64,000 bases of DNA from Siderastrea siderea (Eukaryota; Cnidaria; Anthozoa; Scleractinia; Rhizangiidae): positions 1,532,001 to 1,596,000 of the forward strand of contig OZ034978.1 in NCBI GenBank assembly GCA_964030785.1. The letters run 5' to 3'. Below the pieces are notes generated by a model, which was given only the letters and a program-made list of their open reading frames with translations, had not been told where the DNA came from and ran no database searches. A program made the translations under genes and the position numbers. Shown in pieces: positions 22,584 through 33,202 of the stretch. How positions within the stretch are numbered: position 1 is the first letter of the stretch; each line of letters opens with the position of its first letter.

Positions 22584-23660
22584 CATGAACAAATGGACGA
22601 ATGGATCGTGGCCTTATCTTTATTGTACTCCACAGTTCTCATTGCTAACTTGCCGTCGTGTTCGAATGATAATGGCGGCTGCCCATACATCTGTCTGTCG
22701 ACTTTCAGTGGTGCTTCGTGTAAATGTAAAGATGGCTTTATCTCTCAAAACAATGGACAAGTATGTTTAGGTGAGTGCCAAATCGATCGTTTGTGTTCGC
22801 TTGTTTATTTTCTTCTATTGTGTTCTTTTCAAGGCTGAGCATAGTGTGCTCTGTTTTTCAAGTCACTGATCTGGCTCCATCCGACAAAACAGATAGGATC
22901 CGACTGCACCGGGGTCAGCCGGTTTCTAATAGGGGCGTGAACAATAGTAAATTGAAGAAAAAGGATCTTGCCAATTAATCCAATGTAACCTTTATCTGTA
23001 CTGTGATAACTTATGTAATAAACACTAAGACTTAAAGGCTGAATCAAAGACTGTCATTACAATTTTAAAACGGGGAATTTCGGTTCTACAACGAAGTAAG
23101 TAACATGGGACATCGTCAGTACTTCAAAGTAGGAGGCAGATATACCAGATCCTTCTTCCACAAAGAATTGCTCCAAGTATTATTTACCTTGAGATGATGC
23201 CCATGGAAAATCTCCAAAGGCATCATGCCTTTATGATCTGTTGTTGCTTGGAGAGACGTCCTCGACCTCGTTTCCAGACTTCCTTTCCTATAGGAGAGGC
23301 AATGGAAAGAGGTTGACGTCTGCTCAGATGGATAATAAATGGTAAAACCAGGATTTTTTTCTTTCAGATCCAACGGCGTTCATGACCCAGCAAGCTCAAC
23401 CACAAGCGGTTCACTCGTTTGACGTGGTTTTGCTAATATTCCAGTTATTATCATTTATTCTTCTAATTCCAATGTCTTGTGTTCTTGTCAGTTTTTACAT
23501 AAGAGTTTCACGACAGCGACACCTAAAGGCTCAGCGCACAGTAAAAATCCATTCACCATCATCAAACTGTGAACACGGCAGTTCAAACGATCAAATATCT
23601 ACACTCACAAATCCGGCCAGTTCTTTTGAAAACGAAAATATCTCTGACGTACAGGTTTAA
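18721..23660 (+). CDS. C-type lectin/EGF single-pass membrane protein
   Basis: Exons: 18721-18796 (ATG and hydrophobic signal peptide), 20224-20582 (lectin domain), 22636-22770 (EGF), 23368-23660 (membrane helix, tail, stop). Introns after the signal and EGF exons are phase 1. The lectin domain (residues 26-145) has the long-form cysteine pair 27/38, Cys55, WIGL 89-92, QPD 119-121, Cys129 and WND 141-143; QPD with WND is the galactose-type calcium site. The exon closing the domain (last two cysteines, phase 0 in, phase 1 out) was not identified between 20583 and 22635, so the model is incomplete there. The EGF module (CSNDNGGC, then CxC) is of LDL-receptor type with six cysteines. A helix of about 23 hydrophobic residues precedes a basic stop-transfer and a Ser/Asn-rich tail of about 60 residues. 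Likely a cell-surface glycan-binding receptor. Exons are secure; the assembly is inferred. Confidence 0.75.
22439..22585. repeat. Compound ATC/TTC/TTA microsatellite
   Basis: Triplet runs of ATC, then TTC, then about 30 TTA/ATT units with a few interruptions. It ends about 50 bp upstream of the EGF exon acceptor and may be part of the long pyrimidine-rich lead-in. Confidence 0.9.
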
Positions 23661-23990
23661 ACCATTTTCTAGGAGCACTACGTGCCCTTTCCTAGCATGA
23701 CTAATCACACTTTTATATACTTGTTCCTCTGCGAGAGAGGAGCTTGTACGAGGTTGGGATTTTGAACCTTTTCTTCCATGAAGCCCGTGTTCACACATGA
23801 TAGACAAGCTACGTAGTTTTCACGCTTCACACGAGGAACAAGCCTCACAGTGGGACATAGGGATTTACTGGCCGCCTTATCCATTTACCCTATCCAGCAG
23901 AGCGTGTCATCTACGATTTCTCTGTTATGTTTTAGTTGATTTATAAGGTTTGATTTATTAGTTTATTTCTTGTGAAATGTGTCAATTTAA

Positions 23991-23996
23991 AATAAA
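23991..23996 (+). promoter_or_regulatory. Candidate poly(A) signal of the lectin/EGF gene
   Basis: AATAAA 331 bp downstream of the stop codon, in AT-rich sequence. It is the first canonical hexamer I noticed after the stop, so it is a plausible 3' end. Confidence 0.4.
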
Positions 23997-25899
23997 CCAT
24001 ACATCCAAGACAGGCGCCAGGTCTGATAGGAAAAAGGCATAAAATTTTGTCGAGTAACACGTAAGCTTGTACGTTAATATGCTGTCTTTATCTATATAGT
24101 AACATTAATCAGTGAGCAGCAGATGGACTAAAAACGTCCTTTGGTTCGGCAGTCACTAATTTTTACACCGTCGAACAGTGCAGGGTTATTTTGTTACCTG
24201 CCGAAGCCAACTGAAGCTGTTTTCTTGTTGGGCGACGTTGAAGGCTTGTGGGAAGGTTTGATTGCCAGATTTAAAAGGTGGTAGGTTCGAGTCACACATA
24301 GAGGGCTTGGCGCCGAATAACCTCTTTCCGTGTGGAGATTTCAACGTTGAGGCCTAGGAATCTGTCTTAGGGAGCAAAAAATTCCTCCTTTTTTTATTTT
24401 TTAATTGTTTTATTTTTTAATTGATCAATAAATAGCGACCTAAAAAAGCGACTTGGGATTGTATCTCTCTTTGTTCGATCTAATCTGAACTGATTTCATA
24501 TTTTAGCTTTTTCTTAAAACCACGACTTCATCCTCGATTACTCATGATAAATTCCGAATTCTACAATGGAGTCATAAATTAACTTGGAAAAACCAGTGCT
24601 GACGTATTTAGAATGAAAGATAGGCCGCGATCGGCGTAGAGGAAAGAATAACAGACCACTGAACATAAGAGAATAACAACAGTTTTTCAGAAGTCAAAGC
24701 AAAAAAGAAACGCTGTTTATAGTCCAACGATATTTAACAAAGTTTAGACGTGCTTCAATAAAAACCGTAGTCTAAATCGAATTCAATCTGGCCATCCCGA
24801 ATATGTCGAATGTGTAAGTGTTGTTTACTGTACTACAGCCTCTTAAGTCCCTCAATTTTCTTCCCATGCTTACTTTAAAGCGAACCTGTTTTCAGCGGAC
24901 ACTTCTGTCAAGTATGCGGGTAAATAAAGGTTGAGTTATATATAAGAGGTCAATAATTAACTATTGTTTCCCAATTGATCAGAAACTGTATTCTGAAGAG
25001 GACACCCTGTATTAAGCGGACCTAGCGAGTACATCGTTACTGAAACATTGTAAAAGAGCTGTTATCTTGCAAAAGACATACGCATTTTGTCCGTTGGAAT
25101 GAGAAGAAAATTTCTCGATGGAACATCAAGATTTTCACCAGTATGGTTTCTCGTAAAACTGATTATTTACTTTATCTGTTTTGTACCAAAATGCCTTTTT
25201 GATTACTCGTTAGAAGTCAGTTTAATCGAACTATGCCTCTTTGGTTGAAAAGAAGACCTTGCCTCAAATACTGCTGATCTTTGGCTTGTACATGCGAACT
25301 ATATGTATTATAAGACTTCTGCGAGTTCAATACGTGTACTATGATTAAAAGATACGTTTTTAAAGCAGAAAACCACAACACGATATAACTTAATTAAGAA
25401 TAAAATACATACAGCCTTGATAAATTCATGATGAAACAACGCATGTTGTAAGCTGAATGAGTTGACGTTCCGTATGCCACGCAACATACATTTTCAAAAG
25501 TGGCAGTTGAAATGAAAATTACAAAGAAATATCCATGTAACTGGGAGTCTGGTATCGAGATTAAAAACAATGTTCTTAACAAAAAGCTTAGATGGCCGAA
25601 AAACAAGAGTGTTTATATTACAACTTACCATTTTTGACCTTACTCCTGAAATATCCAAGAAATTTCTACCGCATGATTTGAATCACGTCCAATTACTGAT
25701 ACTGAAACAACATCGTCATCTTATTTAAAAAATAGTTTTGTTAGGAAAGTAAAAATATAATAAGATAACCACTCCGAAATGTGAACATATGTGTCTTCAA
25801 AGTACGCCCTCACCTTACCCTTCAAGAATGCCACAGAATGAAGTCCTTGCATGCAGCTGTCAAGCACCCCATCCCTGCTCTTTTTCGTTTCAATGATGG
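23997..25899. other. Intergenic, no gene seen
   Basis: AT-rich sequence without recognisable exons. A GGTTCGAGTC box near 24287 resembles a tRNA B box, but no tRNA fold surrounds it. Confidence 0.5.
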
Positions 25900-26040
25900 C
25901 TTGCACTGGGGGTTCCCTGCGATGGACAAGTATCCCATCCGGGGGGGATGGGATACTCTCAGTTGCTTCATTCTACAGAAACCGGAAACCGGGTTAAGCT
26001 CCAGCCTCCTGAGGCTCGTGTGCGACTTCACCTTTTTCCC
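25900..26040 (+). repeat. Dispersed coral-type repeat, copy 1
   Basis: Contains GTATCCCATCCGGGGGG, ATACTCTCAGTTGCTTCAT, an AAACCGG pair, and GGCTCGTGTGCGACTT. The same order of motifs returns in the same orientation at about 63400-63530. It resembles a short interspersed element common in coral genomes (family knowledge, not searched). A minisatellite starts directly at its 3' tail. Confidence 0.7.
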
Positions 26041-26042
26041 CG

Positions 26043-26274
26043 GAGGGTACCTCCTATAGGGTACCTTCTATAGGGTACCTCCTATAGGGTTACCTCCTAT
26101 AGGGTTACCTCCTATAGGGTACCTCCTATGGGGAACCTCCTATAGGGTACCTCCTATAGGGTACCTCCTATACGGTACCTCCTATAGGGTTACCTCCTAT
26201 AGGGTTACCTCCTAGAGGGTACCTTCTATAGGGTACCTCCCATAGGGTACCTCCTATAGGGTACCTCCTATAGA
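26043..26274. repeat. Minisatellite, 14-15 bp unit GGGTACCTCCTATA
   Basis: About 16 consecutive units of GGGTACCTCCTATA, several with an extra T (GGGTTACC), others with single substitutions (CTTC, CCCA, GGAACC). Tandem units without unique spacers, so not a CRISPR array. Confidence 0.95.
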
Positions 26275-26394
26275 GAGGGTTTGCATGAGAATCAGCTCGA
26301 AAGGGTGTCTTTTACAATTGGAGTAATAATATTTAATTACTTATAGCATATATAGGCGCATTACAGCATGAAAACTAAGTAATCTAAATTTAAG

Positions 26395-26640
26395 TTATAC
26401 TAGGCAAGTTTTAGGTGACCATTTACAATGTTGAAGCGATCTTGATTTCCGTATCGTAATAGGTAAAGCATTCCAAAGTGTGGGAGCAGCGACGGCAAAA
26501 GACCTATCGCCAAAAGATCGCAACATTTTCTCACGAGGGAAGTCTAGTATCATTTGAACGTAACTGATAGGCAGATTTTTTCCGTATAGAGAAAGTGGGA
26601 GAGAAAATTTCAATCACAATGGAGCCTCTCAAATACTATG
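26395..26640 (-). pseudogene. 3' tail of a non-LTR retrotransposon ORF2
   Basis: The minus frame contains LRSFGDRSFAVAAPTLWNAL followed by PITIRKSRSL. This RSFGDRAFSVAAPxLWNxLP-xxIRxSxSLxxFK block is the usual C-terminal end of CR1/L2-type reverse transcriptase proteins in metazoans. Upstream sequence is frameshifted and the RT core was not found, so this is a 5'-truncated dead copy, as expected for LINE insertion. Confidence 0.75.
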
Positions 26641-27840
26641 GTCACCGAAGTTGTATCATAGCGTCGCATCACGACCTATCACTCATGACAGAAAATATGG
26701 TATAGAGCCGCCCTTTACTAGTTTCTACGGACTGACAGACGAATGGAAGAGCGCTAACGCAGATCTAGACGGTTAGTTTTTACGTCTTCAGGATTGTGAC
26801 CATACAGGATGCCTTAAATGACGTACTTTATGGCAGTCACTACTCGGGTAATTACATCGACTAAAAGCTTTGAACCCAAAAGCCTTAACGACCTTACATT
26901 TGCCTAAAATAACGGACAACATTTCAACTGTATTATAAGGTTCACTGCAGAGTAGGGAATTTACAATTTTCACCACGTATAGTCTGCTGCTATGATGTAA
27001 AATGTTATTAAGGAATTGCTTATATTGAAACATACATAAATTTCCTCTCTATAGTTATAGTGAAAGGACTTGTGTAAATTGCTTTAAGCTTACTAGGATC
27101 TACTTCACACTGCAAAGCTTTGAGCTGGCCAATGGTTCAAGAAATTTTCTTTGAATTGACCCTGTTAACAAGTTAAGAATCCCTTTGCTGGTGTATTTAT
27201 ACCAACATAAAGTCTTAAAGTTTTATATCGGATAACTATTTAAAGAAACTTCCGACCTCAAACATGCACCGACGTTTTGTCCACAGTGTCTCCCTCTTGA
27301 TGCATCATCAACAAACACATCATCGATGTTTTGCAAGTTCTCAACAGAAGTCACAAACACATCACCAATGTTTTGCAGATAATACTCCCATTTCGTAACC
27401 CTTATTTACGGGCAACCTCTTCTTGCGAGAATGGCCTCTGTAGTGTGGTGTTCTCTGTTCCTCGCCTTGTCAATCTTGTGTCGTAAATTTCCCGCGAGTA
27501 ACGCCATCATTACAGATGCAGCACAGCTCCACGAACGCACTATAGACAATAGACCGGTTCATGGTTTTTAATGCAAATGGCACTTGTGCAAGATAGTAGA
27601 CCACAAAGCTTTGAATTTCCTGCCACCCTGGTAAATGAATACAGAGCTAAGTCAAATTAATCTGGAGTCATAGAAGTCCATCCTTAAATTTCTCTCCATC
27701 ATTCTCTCTAATTCAGCTGTACATGGGAAATACAAACAATGGCTACGTTCTCTAAACTTATTCCGTAGAAAGTAAAAGAGAAAATTCAAAACAAGACAAA
27801 GAAAAATACAACTAAGAAAGGATTTAAGAAGAGTTTAACC
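26641..27840. other. Intergenic, no gene seen
   Basis: No supported exon. A minus frame at 26788-27033 is open for 81 codons but is not recognised. Two ACATCATCGATGTTTTGCA-like copies lie at about 27318 and 27361. Confidence 0.4.
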
Positions 27841-28645
27841 GTTTTAAAGATACGAATTGCAAGCGAACATCACCCCAAAAGTTAGTGGGTCAGGGGTGGG
27901 GTGAGATAGCGAATAGTGCGTTGATATCAAAGTATTTTATTTAGAACCCACAGAAGCCCATATTTGATCATAAATCTCGTTAGATTTACCATGTTACTGT
28001 AACGGCACGAATCGAAGAAATGTGAGCGATATTTCACATGTGAACTACATAGGTGGTTTCATGACATGGGATGTAATCTACTGGCTGTCAAGGAAACCCT
28101 TTTTTTTTTTTCTTGATACTTGGAGTTGATCGCCGACTCCGGAAATCCAGACCAATTTCCACGTACCATAAAAATTTGGCAGGTTTTAATTCATGTGGAT
28201 TGTTCTCGCTCCGCAAAAAAAACAAAAAACAAAAACAAAAACAAAAAAAGCAAAAAATTCTGCAGCCTACTTGAGCTACCCAACCTTGGTACATTCGTAC
28301 AGTGTTTGTACTGGCCTAAAATTATCCGGGAGTAAACCTCTCATTCATCCCGAATGCCTGAATTTTTTTTGTGTATGTGTCGCTTGTAGTCCTTGCGTTT
28401 TATTTTCTTGTTTTTGAGCAGCAAAATATCCTTTAATTCTTGGAGATTGTACGCTGGGTATTAAAGCACGTAGAATCACGAGTACTACGTCGAATACGCA
28501 TCCTCCCTAGCGGAAAGGCAATAAGTTCAAAAATAGATCTTGAATGAACAAAGGTAGAGCTAGGTGATGCAAGAAAGTGCAAAATAATTGAGCGAAAAGA
28601 AATCTTTGTCGGATAGCCCGTCGTAAGTTTGATTATGTTGTAAAC

Positions 28646-28815
28646 AAACGAATAAACAAGGAAAGCGAGGCGAGCGCGAAAATCGCGAAACGCGCTTGTC
28701 GAACCGTCTCACACTAGCGGTTTGATAGGCGCGTTGTTCACTTTTCAACGCGGCAGGCAGACGATTCAACGCGGCAGGCGAATTCGCGCTCGCTCGCTTG
28801 TTCGTTTTCCTTGAT
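28646..28815. repeat. Small inverted-repeat element
   Basis: ACAAGGAAAGCGAGGCGAGC near 28657 pairs with an inverted copy GCTCGCTTGTTCGTTTTCCT near 28792. The inner part repeats CAACGCGGCAGGC twice (28746, 28768) and is CpG-rich. No coding content. Confidence 0.55.
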
Positions 28816-29129
28816 TATATCTTAGCGGAAAGAGAGACTGCTCATAGTCTATCGCTGGCAAAAAGTCTGGTCGAAAACGAATGCGACTTATCGGATATGA
28901 AGCGATCTGGACACCGCGGGAAGTGAAATATAATACCGCTGCAAGCGGATATATCTGTTATCTTGACCTTGGTTACCGACCTAAACCAAACGAGAAATCC
29001 ATGTCGAGGGTCGAGGGTAACTTTCTTTCGCAATTTTTTTTAATTAATTAAGAAAAATTAAACCAAATTTAACTAAAATAATTAAATATAATAAATGAAA
29101 AAAGAAAACTTAAACCGACGTTAACCATT

Positions 29130-29606
29130 TTAAAGATACGGATTGCACGTGGACAGGGGACAGGGACATCGCCCCAAAACATAGCGAGTGGGAGGTGGGG
29201 TGAGATAATGAATAGCACGTGGACATCCCAGTCTGTCTTTAAAAGCCTGATTAGTTTTCAAAGAATTACATTTAGAACCCACAGAAAGCCCATATTCGAT
29301 CATAAATCTGGTTAGATTTTTCGTGTTAGGGTAGTCGCGAGGTTTTAAAAAAAGAGTGGTCACGATTTCCGGTGTCGGCACAAAATCGATATTTGAAGGC
29401 GCTTTCCCATACAGCAGTTTTTTGCTCGATTCGAGAATATGGATTCCTCTTTCAATCCACGAGTGGATGACGAGTCCTATAGCGAACACCAAAATGGTAA
29501 TGACGGTCAACACTTGTTGGAAGGAGTCCATGCGGGAGACGCTATTAACAATGATGAAAATGTAAGGGCTATTTAACGTGAAATGCAAGGAAATATTTGC
29601 ACTCAT
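29130..29606 (-). CDS. Unrecognised open frame, possible membrane segment
   Basis: A 158-codon frame with an internal ATG (MDSFQQVLTV) followed by about 20 hydrophobic residues and then the APSNIDFVPTPEI segment also seen in the inverted copy at 29900. The C-terminal half coincides with the dispersed module described at 27841-30655, so this is likely part of a repeat rather than a host gene. No family recognised. Confidence 0.25.
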   Translation of the reverse strand: MSANISLHFTLNSPYIFIIVNSVSRMDSFQQVLTVITILVFAIGLVIHSWIERGIHILESSKKLLYGKAPSNIDFVPTPEIVTTLFLKPRDYPNTKNLTRFMIEYGLSVGSKCNSLKTNQAFKDRLGCPRAIHYLTPPPTRYVLGRCPCPLSTCNPYL

Positions 29607-30649
29607 TCAACGAAATAATATGATTATGTATACTTTTACAGGAAGAAGCAAATACTGTACTACAACGCAACGGAATTGCTGTGGTTCTAAAGAGGATACA
29701 TGATATTCATGCAAATATCAATTTCTAATTATCTTTCACATAAACAAAGGAGTTGATCACCGACACCGGAAATCACGACCAGGTACCGTGTATCATGAAA
29801 ATTGCGCAGTTTTTACTTTTTGGCGGTTTTTGGCTGGTTGTTCTCGATCCGCAAAAATCGAATCGAGCAAAAAACTGCTGTACTTGCTTGCAATATGGGC
29901 AAGCGCCTTCAAATATCGATTTAGTGCCGACACCGGAAATCGCGACCGTTTTTTTAAAACCTCGCGACTCCCCTAGATTTGTTTTGCAAATTGTCGCTGC
30001 CATCACTCCTTGCGTTAAAACCTCATTCTTATTAAAATGACTTTTCCAAAACTTTAAATACGAAATGGAACTCAGGTGGACACAGTTTCCTGCCGATATT
30101 TTTCGTGGGCAAAACATAGAAGTTGATAAATGTGACCGATTCTGCCTGAGAAATTTTGTTGTCTGGAGCTTGGACATGTCAAGAGACTTTCCTTGACAGC
30201 TGGATTACACCCCATACTGTGAAACCATTTATAAAACCATCGCGCTTTTTCTTCGCTTTTTTTTTTTGACACATTTCTTCGCTCCCTTGGCAAAATTTCC
30301 ATTGTCTCGGGCGGCATTTACGATGGTATCAGTTGGCGTTTACTTACGTACTGATTCTGGCCGTGAAATATTGATTGTCCGAATCTTTGACATGTCAAGA
30401 GACCCCAAGGAAACAAAAGAGATCAAAAGGGTTTCATTGACAGCTGACTTTCCATGTTGCAAAACCAGTTATGTAGTGCACACACGAGTCATATGAAATC
30501 ACGTTTTATGTCATATTTGATTCGTGGTATTACTGTAACACGGTAAATCTAACCAGATCTAATATTAAATATGGGCTTCTGTGGGTTCTAAGATGTAATT
30601 CTTTGAAAACGAACTGAGATGTCCACGACGTGCTATTCACTATCTCACC

Positions 30650-30958
30650 CTACAAAAACCGCAGTTTCCAGTGACTGCCAGATATCCTAAACATATGAAA
30701 GTGTTGTACGCGTTCTCCTGGTACGGCGTCCGCTTTCTCGGTGATTTTCAGCTGCACATAACCTTGCTCAGTCATATTCGTGTCTACGGAAGAAAAAAAC
30801 AATAACTTTTTGACGGAGAACTGAAAATTTGCTTTCAAATGCGAAGCTACATATAGCACCACGTGCATGTCATTGTCCAGGCCAATCAAATTTTGTCGGA
30901 ATGCTTTGAGATCCTTTGACTGATTTATACCAGGTACAGCAGATAAGGGGCCAACCAT
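30650..30958 (-). CDS. Orphan protein-like fragment, unrecognised
   Basis: A 102-codon frame with balanced, protein-like composition (KDLKAFRQNLIGLDND, then MTEQGYVQLKITEKAD) and no low complexity. An acceptor-like GTATAAATCAG precedes the codon for S in QSKDLK. It abuts the right edge of the three-copy module and the left TIR of the 30946-33202 element. It could be a captured or truncated last exon. No function can be assigned. Confidence 0.35.
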   Translation of the reverse strand: MVGPLSAVPGINQSKDLKAFRQNLIGLDNDMHVVLYVASHLKANFQFSVKKLLFFSSVDTNMTEQGYVQLKITEKADAVPGERVQHFHMFRISGSHWKLRFL

Positions 30959-33202
30959 TTAACTTCTGAGGGGGGGGGGGGGGGGGTTGGGTGATTTTGA
31001 AAAAAAATATCCTGCAAGTGCATGTGCGTAAGAAAAAATTTCCTGCACAAGACTATTGTCCAAAAAAAATTCACGCACGTACAGTGGGCTGGAAAAAAAA
31101 ATTCTGGCAAGATGTTTCCTGGGTTGACAAATCGAACTTTATCAGCAGACTGTTAAAAGATTTTAGCATCTGGACTTGGGTAAGAGGGATTCTTTGCACA
31201 ATGATGTTTTCCCCTCAGATGGCCTTTTCTTTACATTTATAGCACCTGTTGTGATTTGAAGAACAATGTATTCAGTGCACTCTAAATCAAGAATGCCAGA
31301 ATAGCTGTTGGAACATGAAGTAAACTTTATTAACTATCTATTTGACACAAAACTGGAATGAGCTCTCCTATAACATTTGCCTGAACGCTTGTCAAGTAAA
31401 CGTGTAGGGATAGGAGGTGTGTCTTTTAATATAGAAAGTGTCGTATGCCTTGCATACTGTATGTATTCCCTCTCTTGTAGAATATTAGTATACAATGCTC
31501 GTTACGTCCATAGATACAAGGATTGTGTTCTCTGGAACTTTCGTCCTGTCAATGAAATTAATGGAGTCAGTTGACTGTATCAGTCTTTGAGATACGACTT
31601 CTGTTGTTGTGCTAACGGCTGGAGTAGTATGGCAACAAATGCTGATAACTTCTCTGTTAGACCTGAAACTCCCAAGGTCTCCCAAGGTCTCCCAAGTCGG
31701 TTTGTGGATTTTCGTAAGGGTATAAAATACTAGAATTCGAGGCGGGTTTGGTGTTTGACAAAGCCATTTTTCAGTCATTTAATTTCGTTAATGTGGTGTT
31801 CATTGTGAAGTACTGTAATCAATTGTTGTACTTTACGGGATGTATCTTCAGCCATAGGTACTGCAAGAGGCCTCAGTAGTTTTCCATGTTCGTGCATGTT
31901 GTCTAATTGAATTTGCCCCTCGTTTTTGTCCTAAGAAGGTCTGGGATGAAGCCCAAATAAAGTTTGCAAGTGAGGAAAATGATGAGAAATCATCCAGTTT
32001 TGGCATGGATGTAATCTGGGGATATCAGTCATCATTGAAGCTAGGGAATGGTACCCATAAATTTGGTAAGATAAATGATGTGTCCAAAACATTCTTATTC
32101 TACCAGATTCAAATGCCGGTGAAAAGAGAGTTGTGTCTCTTATAAGGAAAAAAAAACAGCTATCGGCAGCATCTCTCCAGGTGGACGGTACGTTGGCCTT
32201 TTTGCTTACTATCAAAATGGCCTACAAAGAGTCATCTTTTGAGCCACCTGCAGATTTTTTGGCTACTGTAAAGAAAGCTACTTGGAACAACAACAAAGAG
32301 CATCATCAACGCTGTTTTTAAGCGTTATGGCATGTTAATTTGACTTCTGGATAAGTCAGAATGTCAAGAAAGATCGAGTTGATATTAGTCCAATTTAAAG
32401 AAAAATCTGGGATCTAAATAGTTACTTTCGAAGGGTCACATTTCTTCTCAGAATAAAGGAAAACACGTCTTGGCTACTTTAATATTTCAAAATTTTATGG
32501 GGGAGCATGCCCCCAGACCCCCCTACAAAGATGACGCCGTCAAAAATCTCACTCTTTGGCAAGAAAGCAACTTAAGAGCTCTGTGCAGATTATTTTTAAT
32601 TTGTGGTCTTGTAATGTGTACTTCAGCTGCGAGTTGGATTTAACCCTTTCTAGATAGCTCTCTAAAGCAACTTATTGCTGCCAGTTTGATTTAACAAGGA
32701 AAGGATGGGGCTCATTATCTTTCCGTAAAATATGTACTGAAGACGCATTCGCGCTATGCACTGTACTGTTCTGTAGCTCTATGCACCCACTATGTACTGT
32801 ACTGTAGGCGCATTCACCTTGCAAAATGATCAAAGTCCAGGAACAGGTCTGACTCCTTTTATCAGTGGGAAGGGGTCACCTCAATGCTTTACATTTGGTG
32901 TTAAAGGTATTGTACCGTATTGTAAAAGTCACTCAAAAACGCTTAGATAAAAATTAATATATTTGTTCAGTTTCTTTCACAGATCCTTAACTTTTTATAA
33001 TTTGATTTATAATGAAGGCCTACTTTAAACCCCATCCACGCACCAAAAAAAATTCATGCAGAACGTTGGAGGGAGAAAAAAATATCTTGCAATCACATAC
33101 CCCAAGAAAAAAAATTCACGGGGAATTAAGGGGTTGAAAAAAAAATTCATGCCTACACCAAATCACCCAACCCCCCCCTCAGAAGTTAAATGGTTGGCCC
33201 CT
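30946..33202. mobile_element. 2.3 kb TIR element carrying a Penelope RT fragment
   Basis: AGGGGCCAACCATTTAACTT (from 30946) is repeated inverted ending at 33202, continuing with a G-run, TTGGGTGATTT, and A-rich TTCCTGCA/TTCATGCA motifs for about 150 bp on both sides. Flanks show no clear target duplication. The interior holds a decayed Penelope-like RT piece and a GGGGGAGCATGCCCCCAGAC segment near 32500. No transposase was seen, so it is probably non-autonomous. Confidence 0.75.
31390..31778 (-). pseudogene. Penelope-like reverse transcriptase fragment
   Basis: The minus frame includes FYTLTKIHKP, an in-frame segment with TTEVVSQRLIQ, and KVPENTILVSMDVTS, after which a frameshift continues as REGIHTVCKAYDTF-like sequence. 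This order (LPKIHKP, SPTEVVS, NTILVTMDVTSLYTNIP) is characteristic of Penelope-like element RT. The region between the KIHKP and TEVVS motifs is shortened. It is a dead fragment nested within the TIR element. Confidence 0.75.

Larger units (their letters stand above)
27841..30655. repeat. Three-copy repeat module, two direct and one inverted
   Basis: The block TAGAACCCACAGAAGCCCAT, then GATCATAAATCT and GTTAGATTTA, occurs at about 27945-28000 and 29272-29330 in plus sense and at 30545-30595 inverted. An adjoining block, GTGGGGTGAGATA, occurs with each. A second block (CCGACACCGGAAATC, then AATATCGAT and GGCGCTT) is inverted between 29340-29400 and 29895-29965, with weaker relatives at 28125 and 29755. 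It looks like a rearranged mobile element. Reading frames through the inverted copies share peptide APSNIDxVPTPEI. Confidence 0.7.

Noticed and set aside
22392..22600. Long Ser/Tyr-repeat extension of the EGF exon
   Set aside because: It is a microsatellite read in frame; a clear acceptor at 22635 defines the exon start.
24280..24300. GGTTCGAGTC as a tRNA T-arm
   Set aside because: No paired stems or A box at the right spacing.
26043..26274. Possible CRISPR-like array
   Set aside because: Units are contiguous with no unique spacers, and the genome is eukaryotic; it is a minisatellite.
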